Source of the DNA: Veillonellaceae bacterium SB90
Lineage (GTDB): Bacteria > Bacillota > Negativicutes > Selenomonadales > Selenomonadaceae
Direction: 5' to 3'
DNA length: 59,811 nt
NCBI GenBank assembly: GCA_902364065.1
Contig: CABJCJ010000016.1
Span: 264 to 60,074 of the forward strand
The notes beneath the pieces were generated by a model. That model had not been told where the DNA came from, made no database searches, and saw nothing but the letters and a program-made list of their open reading frames with translations. The position numbers and the translations under genes are program-made. Shown here one piece after another: positions 17,843 through 27,303 of this stretch (its first letter is position 1; every line of letters begins with the position of its first letter).

Positions 17843-18592
17843 TCAGCGCACGGGCTTGCCGGCCGTTGCGGCGTAGATGGCAAATTCTTCACGGCCATCG
17901 AGCGCCAGCGCCTGGTTGAGCGCCGCGTCGTCGAACGAGCCGACGGCGCAGACGCCGGTCTTGACGGTCTGGGCGGCGAGATAGAGATTCTCGCAGACGT
18001 GGCCGGCATCGAGGAAGAGGTAGCGGTAGGCGCGCGGGCCGTAGCGGTGCGTCATGCGGTCGCGCACGGCCGACCAGACGAAGGTCACGGCGCTATTTTC
18101 CACTATGCGGCGGCCCGGAAAGGCCGCGAGGAACGCTTCTTTGTCGAGGTCCGTGAGCGGCAAGAGCGCGTGGTCAAACGGCAGGAAGCGGTAAAAACCG
18201 GGCTTCAGCCCTTCGACGCGCTGCACGAAAAGGTACGTCTCGAGCGCGTGGCGCGCGCCGGCCGACGGCACGTTGCGCATGCTGCCGCCGTTCGGCAGGG
18301 CCATCTTGACGCCCTGCGTGCACCAGAGGAGATACGAGAGCTCCTTGACGGGGATGGGCTCGTCCTGCTGGTACTGGCGCACGGAGGTGCGCAGCTCAAT
18401 GGTTTCAAGGAAATTGACGTTGATGTCGGGGAAAAAATCCGGCTCGGGCAACGTCACAAAGCTCCTGCCGTTCTGCGGCGGCACGTATTTCTCGGGGGCC
18501 GGCACGGGCATGCCCTCTTTCAGCGGCACGTCCTGGCAGTGCTCGAGCGTCGTGCCGGCCATGAACTGTTCTTCAAGCGAAAGATCCAACAT
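17843..18592 (-). CDS. SagB-type nitroreductase-family oxidoreductase
   Basis: A 249-residue flavin-dependent reductase homologue. FMN-contact features of the family are visible: ELRTSVRQY (about residue 67), LLWCTQGV, RNVPSAGARHALETYLFV, and near the end NLYLAAQTVKTGVCAVGSF. Relatives include the SagB dehydrogenases that oxidise azolines in modified peptides, but no precursor peptide or cyclodehydratase is nearby, so a generic FMN reductase is as likely. The start is uncertain: two consecutive ATG codons and a TTG follow GAGGTG. I chose the second ATG (18592). It begins 8 bp after hisIE and is co-transcribed. Confidence 0.8.
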   Translation of the reverse strand: MLDLSLEEQFMAGTTLEHCQDVPLKEGMPVPAPEKYVPPQNGRSFVTLPEPDFFPDINVNFLETIELRTSVRQYQQDEPIPVKELSYLLWCTQGVKMALPNGGSMRNVPSAGARHALETYLFVQRVEGLKPGFYRFLPFDHALLPLTDLDKEAFLAAFPGRRIVENSAVTFVWSAVRDRMTHRYGPRAYRYLFLDAGHVCENLYLAAQTVKTGVCAVGSFDDAALNQALALDGREEFAIYAATAGKPVR

Positions 18593-18599
18593 CATCACC

Positions 18600-19319
18600 T
18601 CAGAGATCCGGGCGGACACCTGTCTTGCCCGTGAATTTATGGTAGCTGGCACCTTTGCGGCGGCCCATGAGCTCGGCGAAGAGCTCCTCCGGCGAGATGT
18701 TGTGGTACGCGAGCAGCACGAGGCAGTGGTACCAGAGATCGCCCATCTCGTAGACGATATCCTTGCGCACGTTGTTCTTCGAGGCGATAATGGTCTCGAC
18801 GGCCTCCTCGCCGACTTTCTTCAGGATCTTGTCCTGGCCCTTTTCAAACAGGTAATTCGTGTAGGAGCCTTCGACCGGGTTGACGCGGCGGTCCTGGATG
18901 ACGTTGTAGAGGTCGTAAAGGACGGTCGCAAGGTTGGCCTTTTTCTCCGGCGGGATGACGGCAATGCCCTTCTGCTCCTCGCCCGCGAGCCTGCGGCCCG
19001 AGAAGCAGGTGTACGTGCCCGTATGGCAGGCCACGCCCGTCTGGTGCACGCGCACGAGCAGCGTATCGCCGTCACAGTCGTAGGAAATCTCACGCACGCG
19101 CTGGACGTTGCCGGACGTCTCGCCCTTCTGCCAGAGCTTCTGGCGGCTGCGGCTGAAGAACCAGGTGTAGCCGGTCGCAAGCGTCTTCTTGAGGGATTCC
19201 TCGTTCATGTAGGCCAGCATGAGGACCTGGCCGTTCTCCTCCTGCACGATGGCAGGCACGAGGCCTTTTTCATCAAATTTGACCATCGAGATATCGACGT
19301 TGTTTTGCATTTGTTCCAT
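18600..19319 (-). CDS. hisIE: Phosphoribosyl-AMP cyclohydrolase / phosphoribosyl-ATP pyrophosphatase
   Basis: Bifunctional enzyme for steps two and three of histidine synthesis. About residues 1-115 are HisI, with zinc and metal ligands in [10 protein letters not shown] and [12 protein letters not shown]. About 135-235 are HisE, with the all-alpha pyrophosphatase motif [13 protein letters not shown] and [14 protein letters not shown]. The 239-residue length is right for the fusion. The start codon overlaps the hisF stop (TGATG), with GGAGG inside hisF. Confidence 0.95.
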   Translation of the reverse strand: MEQMQNNVDISMVKFDEKGLVPAIVQEENGQVLMLAYMNEESLKKTLATGYTWFFSRSRQKLWQKGETSGNVQRVREISYDCDGDTLLVRVHQTGVACHTGTYTCFSGRRLAGEEQKGIAVIPPEKKANLATVLYDLYNVIQDRRVNPVEGSYTNYLFEKGQDKILKKVGEEAVETIIASKNNVRKDIVYEMGDLWYHCLVLLAYHNISPEELFAELMGRRKGASYHKFTGKTGVRPDL

Positions 19320-20077
19320 CAGAATCGAACCTCCACTCCGCGGGACTGCAAGTATTCCTTGACCTGACGGACCGTGAACTCACCGTAATGGAAGACGGAA
19401 GCCGCGAGCACGGCGTCGGCCTTGCCGAGCGTCAGCACATCGTAAAAATGCTCGAGCTTGCCGGCACCGCCCGAGGCGATGACGGGCACATCGACGGCCT
19501 CCGATACGGCGCGCGTGAGCTCGATGTCGTAGCCGTCCTTCGTGCCGTCGGCGTCCATGCTCGTCAAGAGGATCTCGCCGGCACCGAGGGAGACGGCTTT
19601 TTTGACCCACTCGAGGCAGTCGAGCCCCGTCGGCGTGCGGCCGCCGTTGACGTATACTTCCCACTTGTGGTCGCCCGCGCGGCGCGCATCGACGGCGAGC
19701 ACCATGCACTGGCGCCCGAAGCGCTCGGCCCCCTCGCGCAGAAGCGATGGGTTCTTGACGGCAGCGGTGTTGAGGGACGTCTTGTCGGCGCCAGCCTTGA
19801 GCATGCGGCGCATGTCTTCGACCGTGCGGATGCCGCCGCCCACCGTGAACGGGATGAACACCTGCGAGGCGCAGTCGCGCGCGACCTTTACCATCGTCTG
19901 GCGGTCGTCGCTCGAGGCTGTGATGTCGAGGAAGACGAGCTCATCGGCGCGTTCGGCGTCGTAGCGGGCCGCGAGCTCCACCGGGTCGCCCGCGTCGCGC
20001 AGCCCGACGAAATTCGTGCCTTTGACGACACGACCATCCTTGACATCCAGGCAAGGAATAATGCGTTTTGTATACAT
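19319..20077 (-). CDS. hisF: Imidazole glycerol phosphate synthase, cyclase subunit
   Basis: Uses ammonia delivered by HisH to form imidazole glycerol phosphate and AICAR. The 252-residue half-barrel repeat protein has the catalytic Asp residues in [15 protein letters not shown] (Asp11) and VLAVDARR (about Asp130), and phosphate sites [10 protein letters not shown] and [19 protein letters not shown] precedes the ATG, and hisA ends 5 bp upstream. Confidence 0.96.
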   Translation of the reverse strand: MYTKRIIPCLDVKDGRVVKGTNFVGLRDAGDPVELAARYDAERADELVFLDITASSDDRQTMVKVARDCASQVFIPFTVGGGIRTVEDMRRMLKAGADKTSLNTAAVKNPSLLREGAERFGRQCMVLAVDARRAGDHKWEVYVNGGRTPTGLDCLEWVKKAVSLGAGEILLTSMDADGTKDGYDIELTRAVSEAVDVPVIASGGAGKLEHFYDVLTLGKADAVLAASVFHYGEFTVRQVKEYLQSRGVEVRF

Positions 20078-20082
20078 ATATT

Positions 20083-20814
20083 TTAGTCCTCCTTCGCCGC
20101 GATTTCAATAGCCTGCGCGAGGTCGAGCGTGCCCATGTAGATGGACTTGCCGACGATGACGCCCTCGATGCCGTCCGCTTCATGCGGCTTCAGGGCCTCG
20201 ATGTCCGCGAGCGACTTGACGCCGCCCGAGGCGACGACCGCGACGCCGCTCTCGCGCGCAAGCTTGGCCGTGGCCTCGACGTTGACACCCGCCAGCGTGC
20301 CGTCGCGCGAAATATCCGTGTAGATGATCGTCCTGACGCCTGCTTTCTTCATCTCTTTGGCGAGTGCCGTGGCCTCGACATCGCCCGAGACGCCCCAGCC
20401 GTCGACGGCGACGATGCCGTCCTTCGCGTCGATGCCGACGACGATGCGGTCACCGTACTTCGCGCAGGCTTCCCGCACGAGCTTTGGATCGCGCACGGCC
20501 ACGGAACCCAGGATCACGCGGCGCACGCCGAGCGCGAGCACGTCGTCGATGTTCTTCATCGTGCGGATGCCGCCGCCGAGCTCCACGGGGATGTCGACGG
20601 CCGCAAGGATCTTCTTCACCGTCTCAAGGTTGCGCGACTCGCCCGCGAGCGCCCCGTCGAGGTCGACGAGATGCAGGAACTGTGCTCCCTGTGCCTGCCA
20701 TTTCTTCGCCATTTCCTCGGGGCGGTCCGAGAAGACCGTCTCCTGCTTGAAGTCACCCTTCAAGAGCCGCACGCATTTCCCGCCGCGGATATCGATTGCT
20801 GGAAAAATAATCAT
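20083..20814 (-). CDS. hisA: ProFAR isomerase
   Basis: Isomerises the open-chain aminoaldose to the aminoketose in histidine synthesis. A (beta-alpha)8 protein of 243 residues: [14 protein letters not shown] (catalytic Asp8), [23 protein letters not shown] (second Asp) and [15 protein letters not shown]. The start is the ATG at 20814, after GCAGGAGG. About 170 bp separate it from hisH; that gap holds no clear signal, so the operon probably reads through. Confidence 0.96.
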   Translation of the reverse strand: MIIFPAIDIRGGKCVRLLKGDFKQETVFSDRPEEMAKKWQAQGAQFLHLVDLDGALAGESRNLETVKKILAAVDIPVELGGGIRTMKNIDDVLALGVRRVILGSVAVRDPKLVREACAKYGDRIVVGIDAKDGIVAVDGWGVSGDVEATALAKEMKKAGVRTIIYTDISRDGTLAGVNVEATAKLARESGVAVVASGGVKSLADIEALKPHEADGIEGVIVGKSIYMGTLDLAQAIEIAAKED

Positions 20815-20982
20815 CGGAAATCCTCCTGCCTCTCGCTGTTCATTGCTGATTGTTCCATTTTTCCATTTGTATGGTTTCGTCTCGTATGTCTTCTTCCGAA
20901 AAAACGGCAAACGGCCGAAATCACGTTCAGCCGCTTCGCCGTTCTCGTTTTCCTGTATATGGCTGCCTCTCAGCTTTGCCTC

Positions 20983-21600
20983 TTATGCTTCTGCTTCGAT
21001 GAAATTCTTCAGGATGTGCAGGCCCACGTCGCCGGATTTCTCGGAGTGGAACTGCGTGGCCTGGACGTTGCCCTTGGCGACGGATGCCGTGAGCTGCTCG
21101 CCGTACTCCGTCACGGACGTGATGACCGCGGGGTCCTCGGGCACGGCGTGGTAGCTGTGCACGAAGTAGACGTAGGGTTTCTCCCCGAGCCCTGCGAAAA
21201 GGTCCGCCTTTTGCCGCGGCTCGCGGATGGCAAGCGAATTCCAGCCCATGTGCGGCACCTTGAGTCCCGGGGCCTGAATCTTTTTCACGAGCCCTGGAAT
21301 CAGGCCGAGGCCGCGGACGCCCGGGCTCTCCTCGCTGCCGTCAAAGAGGATCTGCAGGCCGACGCAGATGCCAAGCAGCGGCTTGCCTTTTGCGACGCAG
21401 TCCAGCAGCACCGGAATGAGGCCGCTTGCCTCGAGGTTCTTCATGCAATCGCCGAAGGCCCCGACGCCCGGCAGCACGATTTTGTCGGCCGCGCGGATGA
21501 CCGCTTCGTCACTCGTGACGCGGACATCGGCGCCAAGTGCCGCGAAGGCCTTCTCGACGCTGAAGAGGTTGCCCACGCCGTAATCGATTACTGCAATCAT
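20983..21600 (-). CDS. hisH: Imidazole glycerol phosphate synthase, glutamine amidotransferase subunit
   Basis: Class I glutaminase partner of HisF. The nucleophile Cys is in PLLGICVGLQILF and the His/Glu of the triad in ATQFHSEKSGD (about residue 183). The N terminus MIAVIDYGVGNLFSVEKA is typical. The 205-residue length is normal. It follows hisB by 12 bp. Confidence 0.96.
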   Translation of the reverse strand: MIAVIDYGVGNLFSVEKAFAALGADVRVTSDEAVIRAADKIVLPGVGAFGDCMKNLEASGLIPVLLDCVAKGKPLLGICVGLQILFDGSEESPGVRGLGLIPGLVKKIQAPGLKVPHMGWNSLAIREPRQKADLFAGLGEKPYVYFVHSYHAVPEDPAVITSVTEYGEQLTASVAKGNVQATQFHSEKSGDVGLHILKNFIEAEA

Positions 21601-21612
21601 ACTCCTGCCCCC

Positions 21613-22203
21613 TTACAATGAACCCTTCGTCGACGGGATGCCCTCGACGCGCGGGTCGTCCTCGACGGCGATGCGCAGCGCGTGGCCGAGTGCCTTGAAG
21701 ATGGCTTCGACCTTGTGATGCGAATTCCTGCCGTAGAGCACGCGGACGTGCAGCGTGATGCCCGCATGGACGGCAAACGCGCGCAGGAATTCCTCCGTGA
21801 GCTCCGTGTCGAAGCCGCCGATCATCGGGGCCATCTCGCCGCCCTCGTAGACGAGGTACGGCCGGCCGCTGATGTCGAGCGAGACGAAGGCCAGCGCCTC
21901 ATCCATCGGCAGGTAGAACGTGCCATAGCGGCGGATGCCCTTCTTGTCGCCGATGGCTTTCCTGAAGGCGTCGCCGAGCGCGATGCCGATGTCCTCGACC
22001 GAGTGATGGCCGTCGACGTCGATGTCGCCGTCACAGGCCAGTGTGAGGTCCATGAGGCCGTGCGAGGTCATGAGGTTGAGCATGTGGTCGAAAAAGCCGA
22101 TGCCCGAGTCGATGACGCCGTGGCCGTTGCCGTCGAGGTTCAGGATAAGCTTGATGTTCGTCTCTGCCGTCTTGCGTTCGACGGTTGCCGTGCGCATACT
22201 CAT
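21613..22203 (-). CDS. hisB: Imidazoleglycerol-phosphate dehydratase
   Basis: Dehydrates imidazole glycerol phosphate to imidazole acetol phosphate. The 196-residue manganese enzyme has the paired motifs GFFDHMLNLMTSHG and DGHHSVEDIGIALGDA, and YGRNSHHKVEAIFKALGHAL near the C terminus. It is the single-function form with no phosphatase domain, which agrees with a separate PHP phosphatase elsewhere in the window. The start ATG overlaps the hisC stop. Confidence 0.96.
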   Translation of the reverse strand: MSMRTATVERKTAETNIKLILNLDGNGHGVIDSGIGFFDHMLNLMTSHGLMDLTLACDGDIDVDGHHSVEDIGIALGDAFRKAIGDKKGIRRYGTFYLPMDEALAFVSLDISGRPYLVYEGGEMAPMIGGFDTELTEEFLRAFAVHAGITLHVRVLYGRNSHHKVEAIFKALGHALRIAVEDDPRVEGIPSTKGSL

Positions 22204-23273
22204 GCTCTGCCCTCCGTGAATGCCTTGAAGTAATTGTACCAGGTGTCGTTCTCCTCGCGGCGGCCCATCGAGATGCGCAGGCAGTCCTTGAGACCCGGCG
22301 CATCGCCGAAGTGGCGCACGCCGATGCCCTTCGACTCAAAGAGCTCGTTGAGCTTCTGAGCCTCGGCGTAGTGCACGAGGATGAAATTCGTCTCTGACGG
22401 GTAGACCGTGACGCCCGGCAGCTTCTTGAGCTCTTCCTGCATGCGCTTGCGCTCGGAAATCATGATCTGGATGTGCGGGATGAATTCCTGGCGCATCTGG
22501 TAGCAGATGTCGGCCGTGACGAGCGACAGGACGTTCATGTGGTACGGCATGTACGATTTGTCAATCATCGCCACGATCTCGCGGCTTGCGAGCATGTAGC
22601 CGACGCGGCACGAGGCGAGGCCGTAGGCCTTCGAGAACGTGCGCGCGATGATGAGGTGCGGGTACTTCTTGAGGAGGCCCGTGGCCGTCTGGCCGTAGAA
22701 TTCGATGTAGGCCTCATCGACGAGGAACGGGCAGGAAATGTTCTTCGCGATGTATTCGATCTGGTCGAGCGTATAGCCGTTGCCCGTCGGGTTGTTCGGG
22801 TTGCAGATGACGGCAAGTGACGCCTTCTCGTCGTTGACCGTGCGCACGAATTTCTCGATGTCGAGCGAGTAATCCACCGGCGAGAGGTCGACGGGCACGC
22901 CCGTGGCCTCGGCGGCCTTTGCGTAAATCGTGTACATCGAGAACGACGGCTGCGGGTAGACGATCTTGTGCGCAGGCGAGCCGCCGAAGCAGTAGAAGAG
23001 TTTCTCGATGATCTCGCTCGAGCCGCTGCCGATGAGGATGTTCTCCTTCTGCAGCTTGAAGTTGCGCGCGATCTGCTCACGCAGGAGGTCGTACTCCTCA
23101 TTCGGGTAGCGGTTGAAGGCCACGCACGAAAGGCGGCTCATCACGCGCTCCGCCACGAGCGGCGGCATGTTCATATTGCATTCGTTGGCATTGACCTTGA
23201 TGTCCCAGTCGCGTTCGACGACGTCGTAGGACGGCATATCGGCAAGGCCTTCGCGATAGTTGAAGTTCGTCAA
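22200..23273 (-). CDS. hisC: Histidinol-phosphate aminotransferase
   Basis: PLP enzyme making histidinol phosphate. The fold I markers are ICNPNNPTGNGYTLD, LVDEAYIEFYG, and the Schiff-base Lys in RTFSKAYGLASCRVGYM. The start needs care: the open frame begins at a TTG inside a short tandem repeat, but a TTG at 23273 lies behind GGGGGAAAGGGAA, so I used it, giving 357 residues (LTNFNYREGLADMPSYD). The 160-bp gap to hisD is unusual for this otherwise tight operon. Confidence 0.93.
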   Translation of the reverse strand: MTNFNYREGLADMPSYDVVERDWDIKVNANECNMNMPPLVAERVMSRLSCVAFNRYPNEEYDLLREQIARNFKLQKENILIGSGSSEIIEKLFYCFGGSPAHKIVYPQPSFSMYTIYAKAAEATGVPVDLSPVDYSLDIEKFVRTVNDEKASLAVICNPNNPTGNGYTLDQIEYIAKNISCPFLVDEAYIEFYGQTATGLLKKYPHLIIARTFSKAYGLASCRVGYMLASREIVAMIDKSYMPYHMNVLSLVTADICYQMRQEFIPHIQIMISERKRMQEELKKLPGVTVYPSETNFILVHYAEAQKLNELFESKGIGVRHFGDAPGLKDCLRISMGRREENDTWYNYFKAFTEGRA

Positions 23274-23292
23274 TTCCCTTTCCCCCTCATCG

Positions 23293-23330
23293 TATCTCAA
23301 TATCTCAATATCTCAGTATCTCGGTATCTC
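23293..23330. repeat. 8-bp tandem repeat just upstream of hisC
   Basis: Unit TATCTCAA repeated about 4.75 times (two exact, then CAG and CGG variants). It lies 20 bp upstream of the hisC start, in the transcribed gap between hisD and hisC. Confidence 0.8.
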
Positions 23331-23440
23331 TCATGCATTCGTTCATCCATGTTCCCGGCGCATAACGCCTGCCTGGCAAAACAAATCCGGCAAGACGGCC
23401 GGAATATCGCCCGTATCGGCGTGCGCGGCAGCCGTGCGGC

Positions 23441-24784
23441 TTATTTTTCGCGCTTGCGCAGGCGGATGGCGTTGGCATGGGCCTGCAGGCCCTCCGTCTC
23501 GGCGAGGCGGATGATGTCCTCGCTGACATCCTCGAGCGCCGGCTGCGTGTACGAGATGATGCTCGTGCGCTTCATGAACGTCTCGACGTTGAGCACGGAG
23601 TAATAGCGTGCCGTGCCGCCCGTCGGCAGCACGTGGTTCGGCCCCGCGAAGTAATCGCCGAGCGGCTCCGGCGAGTACGCGCCGAGGAAGACGGCACCGG
23701 CATGGCGCACGTACGGCAGCAGCTGGAAGGGCTGAGCCGTCAAAAGCTCCATGTGCTCCGGAGCCGAAACATTGGCAAAGCGCATGGCCTGCATCATGTC
23801 GTCGGCGATAACGATGAGGCCGTTGCGGTCAATCGAGGCCTGCGCAATCTCGCGGCGCGGCAGCTTCGCGAGCTGCTTCTCCGCTTCTTCTGCGACCTTT
23901 GCCGCGAGCTCCGCGTCGTCCGTGATGACGATGCTCGACGCCAGCGGGTCGTGCTCGGCCTGGCTCAGCATGTCGGCAGCCGTGTAGACGGGGTCGGCCG
24001 TCTTGTCCGCGACGATGAGGATTTCGCTCGGGCCTGCGAGCATGTCGATATCGACGTGGCCGTAGACCTCTTTCTTCGCCAGGGTCACGAAGATGTTGCC
24101 CGGGCCCGTGATCTTGTCGACGCGCGGAATCGTCTCCGTGCCGAACGCCATCGCGGCAATCGCCTGCGCGCCGCCAATCTTGTAGATCTTCTTGACGCCG
24201 GCCGCGCGCGCGGCGACGAGGACGTACGGGTTGATCTTGCCGTTCTTCGGCGGCACCATCATGATGATCTCGCCGACGCCTGCCACAGCGGCCGGCACCG
24301 CATTCATGATGACGGAAGACGGATAGGCGGCCGTGCCGCCCGGCACGTAGATGCCGACGCGGTCAAGCGGGATGAGGGACTGGCCGAGGATCGAGCCCTT
24401 CTCGCGGTACGTCATCCACGAATTCGGCTTCTGCTCCTCGTGGTAGCGGCGCACATTCGCGGCCGCCTTGCGCAGCGACTCGACGACGGCGGGGTCCGCG
24501 GCCTTTTCAGCCGCCGCAAACTCCTCCTCCGTCACGAGGAAGTCCTCGGGCTTGTAATCGACCTTATCGATGAGGTGCGTGTAGCGGATGACGGCAGCGT
24601 CGCCCTCGCGGCGCACATCGCCGACGATCTGGCGCACGAGCTCGGCAGCCGTCATGTCGCGGCCAAACGTCTTCTTGTTGGCTTCGCGGATCTTCGGGTT
24701 GAGCTCGACTTCATCAAAGGCGGCCTTCGTCAGAAGGCGTTCGACCTCAGCCTCTCCTGCTTCACTGGCTTTTATGATTCTCAT
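23441..24784 (-). CDS. hisD: Histidinol dehydrogenase
   Basis: NAD-dependent four-electron oxidation of histidinol to histidine. The 447-residue zinc enzyme has the family markers VGIYVPGGTAAYPSS, NIFVTLAKKEVYGHVDIDM, the zinc Gln/His in LSQAEHDPLASS, the catalytic Glu-His in NVSAPEHMELL and the later zinc ligands in GDYFAGPNHVLPTGGTAR. It starts directly after the hisG stop (TAA then ATG). Confidence 0.97.
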   Translation of the reverse strand: MRIIKASEAGEAEVERLLTKAAFDEVELNPKIREANKKTFGRDMTAAELVRQIVGDVRREGDAAVIRYTHLIDKVDYKPEDFLVTEEEFAAAEKAADPAVVESLRKAAANVRRYHEEQKPNSWMTYREKGSILGQSLIPLDRVGIYVPGGTAAYPSSVIMNAVPAAVAGVGEIIMMVPPKNGKINPYVLVAARAAGVKKIYKIGGAQAIAAMAFGTETIPRVDKITGPGNIFVTLAKKEVYGHVDIDMLAGPSEILIVADKTADPVYTAADMLSQAEHDPLASSIVITDDAELAAKVAEEAEKQLAKLPRREIAQASIDRNGLIVIADDMMQAMRFANVSAPEHMELLTAQPFQLLPYVRHAGAVFLGAYSPEPLGDYFAGPNHVLPTGGTARYYSVLNVETFMKRTSIISYTQPALEDVSEDIIRLAETEGLQAHANAIRLRKREK

Positions 24785-25447
24785 TTATGCTTCCTCGCTT
24801 TCCAGGATTTTCTTCAGATCGGCCGCCATCTGGCTGATGCGGTCAAATTTGAGCTTGAAGCTCACGCGGTTGACGATGAGACGCGCCGTCGCGTCGAGGA
24901 TGTAGGCGATCTCCTCGAGGTCGTTCTCGCGGAGCGTCGTGCCCGTCTCGACGATATCGACGATGCTTTCCGAGAGCCCGACAATCGGGCCGAGCTCGAT
25001 GGAGCCGTTGAGCTTGATGTATTCCATCTGCATGCCATGCTGGTTGAAGAACTGCTCCGCGATGTGCGGGAACTTCGTCGCGACGCGCGTGTGGTCGTAG
25101 TCGACGAGCTTCTCGCGCTTCTCGGCCTTCGGCACGGCCATCATGAGGTGGCAGCGGCCAAAGCCGAGGTCCAGAAGCTCATAGACATCCTTGCCGGACT
25201 CCAGCAGCACATCCTTGCCGATGACGCCGATATCCGCCGCACCGTACTCCACGTAAGTCGGCACATCGGCCGTCTTTGAGACGATGAACCGGATCTTCTT
25301 CTCTTCATTCGTAATGACCAGCTTCCTCGACTTGTCCGAGAGCCCTTCTGCCGTATAGCCGATCTTCGCGAGCAGGTCGGCGGAAAGGGAAAACAGCTTG
25401 CCCTTCGGCAGGGCGATGGTCAAGTACTCCATATTGTTTGACGTCAT
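24785..25447 (-). CDS. hisG: ATP phosphoribosyltransferase, short form
   Basis: Committed step of histidine synthesis, ATP plus PRPP to phosphoribosyl-ATP. At 220 residues it is the short form lacking the C-terminal His-binding domain and must pair with HisZ, which is encoded just upstream. Markers are LTIALPKGKLF, the GVIGKDVLLE loop and the PRPP-binding DIVETGTTLREN. GGAGGT lies 5 nt before the ATG at 25447. First gene of the long his unit, behind an operator-like dyad. Confidence 0.96.
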   Translation of the reverse strand: MTSNNMEYLTIALPKGKLFSLSADLLAKIGYTAEGLSDKSRKLVITNEEKKIRFIVSKTADVPTYVEYGAADIGVIGKDVLLESGKDVYELLDLGFGRCHLMMAVPKAEKREKLVDYDHTRVATKFPHIAEQFFNQHGMQMEYIKLNGSIELGPIVGLSESIVDIVETGTTLRENDLEEIAYILDATARLIVNRVSFKLKFDRISQMAADLKKILESEEA

Positions 25448-25491
25448 AGCGGACCTCCAAGTTTTTCTGTTAGTCTTTATCTAATTAAAGC

Positions 25492-25514
25492 GTTAACATG
25501 TAAAATATGTTAAC
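25492..25514 (-). promoter_or_regulatory. 23-bp operator-like dyad over the hisG promoter
   Basis: GTTAACAT, 7-nt spacer, ATGTTAAC: a perfect inverted repeat with 8-bp arms. It covers the -10 element and the likely transcription start of hisG. A repressor bound here would block the operon. The TrpR-family yerC product upstream is the obvious candidate. Confidence 0.7.
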
Positions 25515-25535
25515 ATGTAATCCTGTTTTCGTCAA
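25507..25535 (-). promoter_or_regulatory. hisG operon promoter
   Basis: TTGACG (25530-25535) and TAACAT (25507-25512) with a 17-bp spacer on the minus strand; the -10 lies inside the right arm of the dyad. Confidence 0.65.
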
Positions 25536-25543
25536 GATTTTTT

Positions 25544-26122
25544 CTAGTTCTGTTCATCGGCGGCCTTGAGGATGCGCAGGACGGGCGGGTCTAAAAGGCT
25601 CGGCGGCTCGTGGTGCTGCGCGATGATGGCGGCTTCCTCGGCAAGGCCGGCGGCGCGGAGCTTCGCGGCGCCGATGGATGGATGATGGCGGTAGACGTAG
25701 AGCGCATGGCCGAGTTTCTGCCACGGCACATGTGCGTCACGGCACATCATCCGTCTGCCGACGGCGGGCAGGCCGTGCATCACGAGCACGGCGAAGACCT
25801 TGCCCATGACGTCGAGGTCCCCCCTGACGCGTCCCACATCATGCAGGAGCGCGCAGCGCGCGAGAAGCGCCCGTTCCTCACGCGAAAGTCCTTCGCGCTC
25901 AGCCATCTCCTCCGCCGTGCGCTCCACATGCAGCACGTGGCACTGATCCGCCGGATGCATCGCGCGGAAAAGCGGCAGGGCGTCAGCCGGCAGCAGGGCC
26001 TGCACGTGGCGCCAGTCATCCCCCGTCATGTGCTCCGTCATGGCACGCGCAAACTGGCGCACGCGCCTTGCCCCCGGCAGGCGCCAAAGTTTTCCTTCCC
26101 GCCCTGCACCATGCCTTCTCAT
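25544..26122 (-). CDS. HD-domain phosphohydrolase
   Basis: A 192-residue protein with an HD metal-dependent phosphohydrolase domain: the His-Asp doublet is in CALLHDVGRVRGDL, with a first His in DQCHVLHVERTAEEMA and later ones in YVYRHHPSIGAAKL and IIAQHHEPP. The substrate is unknown; nucleotides or phosphate esters are usual in this superfamily. The start ATG overlaps the hisZ stop (ATGA) without a strong ribosome site, and a GTG about 20 codons in is a fallback. The first 25 residues are Arg-rich and may not be translated. Confidence 0.8.
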   Translation of the reverse strand: MRRHGAGREGKLWRLPGARRVRQFARAMTEHMTGDDWRHVQALLPADALPLFRAMHPADQCHVLHVERTAEEMAEREGLSREERALLARCALLHDVGRVRGDLDVMGKVFAVLVMHGLPAVGRRMMCRDAHVPWQKLGHALYVYRHHPSIGAAKLRAAGLAEEAAIIAQHHEPPSLLDPPVLRILKAADEQN

Positions 26123-27303
26123 CCGAGATACACCAGCTCGTCGTAGCCCTTGGCCTGCTGCATGGCGGCCGCTTCCGCGCGGGTCTGCCCCATGAGGGCA
26201 AGCTCGACGACCTTGCCGGCATCGCGCAGCTCCTGTGCCTTCGTGATGGCCTCCGCTTCCCGGCCTGCCGCATAGCTCAGGTAGACATCCTTGGGCTGGT
26301 CGGGCTTCTCGAGGCCCTGGCGCGTCAGCGCGAGCAGGATGCGCTCGATGCCGATTGCAAAGCCCGTCGCCGGGCAGGCCGTGCCGAACTCCGAGAGCAG
26401 GTGGTCGTAGCGGCCGCCGCCCGCGAGCGGGAAGCCGAGGCCCGGCGTATACGCCTCAAAGACCATGCCTGTGTAGTAGCTGAAGTCGCGGATGATGCCG
26501 AGGTCGAAGCGCACGTACTGCTCAACGCCGTACGACTGGAGCAGGCGGTAGATGGCTGCGAGGTTGTCGAGCGCGCGGCGGCTCTGCTCATTGAGCGCGA
26601 GCGCATAGCTCTGCTGCAAAAGCTCCGCGCCGCCATTCAAGAGCGGCAGGCGGTTGAGCGTCTCGCGGGCCTTCTCGGGGAGGTCAAGCCCCGCGACGAT
26701 CTCGCCGAACGCGACGAGGTTGTGCTTCTCCATGGCGGCCTTGAGCTTCTCCTGCGTCGCCGCCGCGAGCTGGAACTGATTCATGATGCCCGTGACGAAC
26801 TCGACCTGGCCGAGGCAGATTGTGAAATCCTTGAGGCCGACGCGCAAGAGGCCCTGGATGGCCAGCGCGATGACCTCGGCATCGGCAAAGGCCGTCGCAC
26901 TGCCCATGAGCTCGACGCCGCCCTGATGGAACTCGCACTGGCGGCCCGCCTGCGTCTGCTCGTAGCGGAACGCGCTGCTGATGTACGAGAGCTTCAGGGG
27001 CTGCGGGTAGTCGCGCAGGCGGCTCGCGGCGAGGCGCGCGATTGGCGTCGTCATCTCGTGGCGCAGCGCCACCGTGCGGTTGTCCTTGTCAAAGAGCTTG
27101 AAGAGATGCTGCTCGAGCTCCCGGTCGGTGCCGCGCGTCAGGTTCTCGAGGTATTCGATCGTCGGCGTGACGACCTCGTCATAGCCCCACTCGGCAAAGA
27201 GCGAGGCGAGCTCCGCCTCGATGGCCCGCTTCTCCGCTGCCTCGACGGGCAGGAAGTCGCGCGTACCATACGGGATCTCAAGGGCAAATTTCTGGTTTTC
27301 CAT
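26119..27303 (-). CDS. hisZ: ATP phosphoribosyltransferase regulatory subunit
   Basis: A catalytically inactive histidyl-tRNA synthetase paralogue that forms the active octamer with short HisG and gives histidine feedback. The 394-residue protein has the class II motif 1-like segment FAEWGYDEVVTPTIEYLEN, motif 2-like RYEQTQAGRQCEFHQGGVEL and the motif 3-like LAGGGRYDHLLSEFG. GGAGAGAA precedes the ATG. It follows yerC at about 110 bp, a gap with no clear feature. Confidence 0.95.
   Translation of the reverse strand: MENQKFALEIPYGTRDFLPVEAAEKRAIEAELASLFAEWGYDEVVTPTIEYLENLTRGTDRELEQHLFKLFDKDNRTVALRHEMTTPIARLAASRLRDYPQPLKLSYISSAFRYEQTQAGRQCEFHQGGVELMGSATAFADAEVIALAIQGLLRVGLKDFTICLGQVEFVTGIMNQFQLAAATQEKLKAAMEKHNLVAFGEIVAGLDLPEKARETLNRLPLLNGGAELLQQSYALALNEQSRRALDNLAAIYRLLQSYGVEQYVRFDLGIIRDFSYYTGMVFEAYTPGLGFPLAGGGRYDHLLSEFGTACPATGFAIGIERILLALTRQGLEKPDQPKDVYLSYAAGREAEAITKAQELRDAGKVVELALMGQTRAEAAAMQQAKGYDELVYLG

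Noticed and set aside
17843..18592. A thiazole/oxazole-modified peptide cluster around the SagB-like gene
   Set aside because: No SagC/SagD cyclodehydratase, precursor peptide or dedicated exporter is adjacent; the neighbours are his genes.
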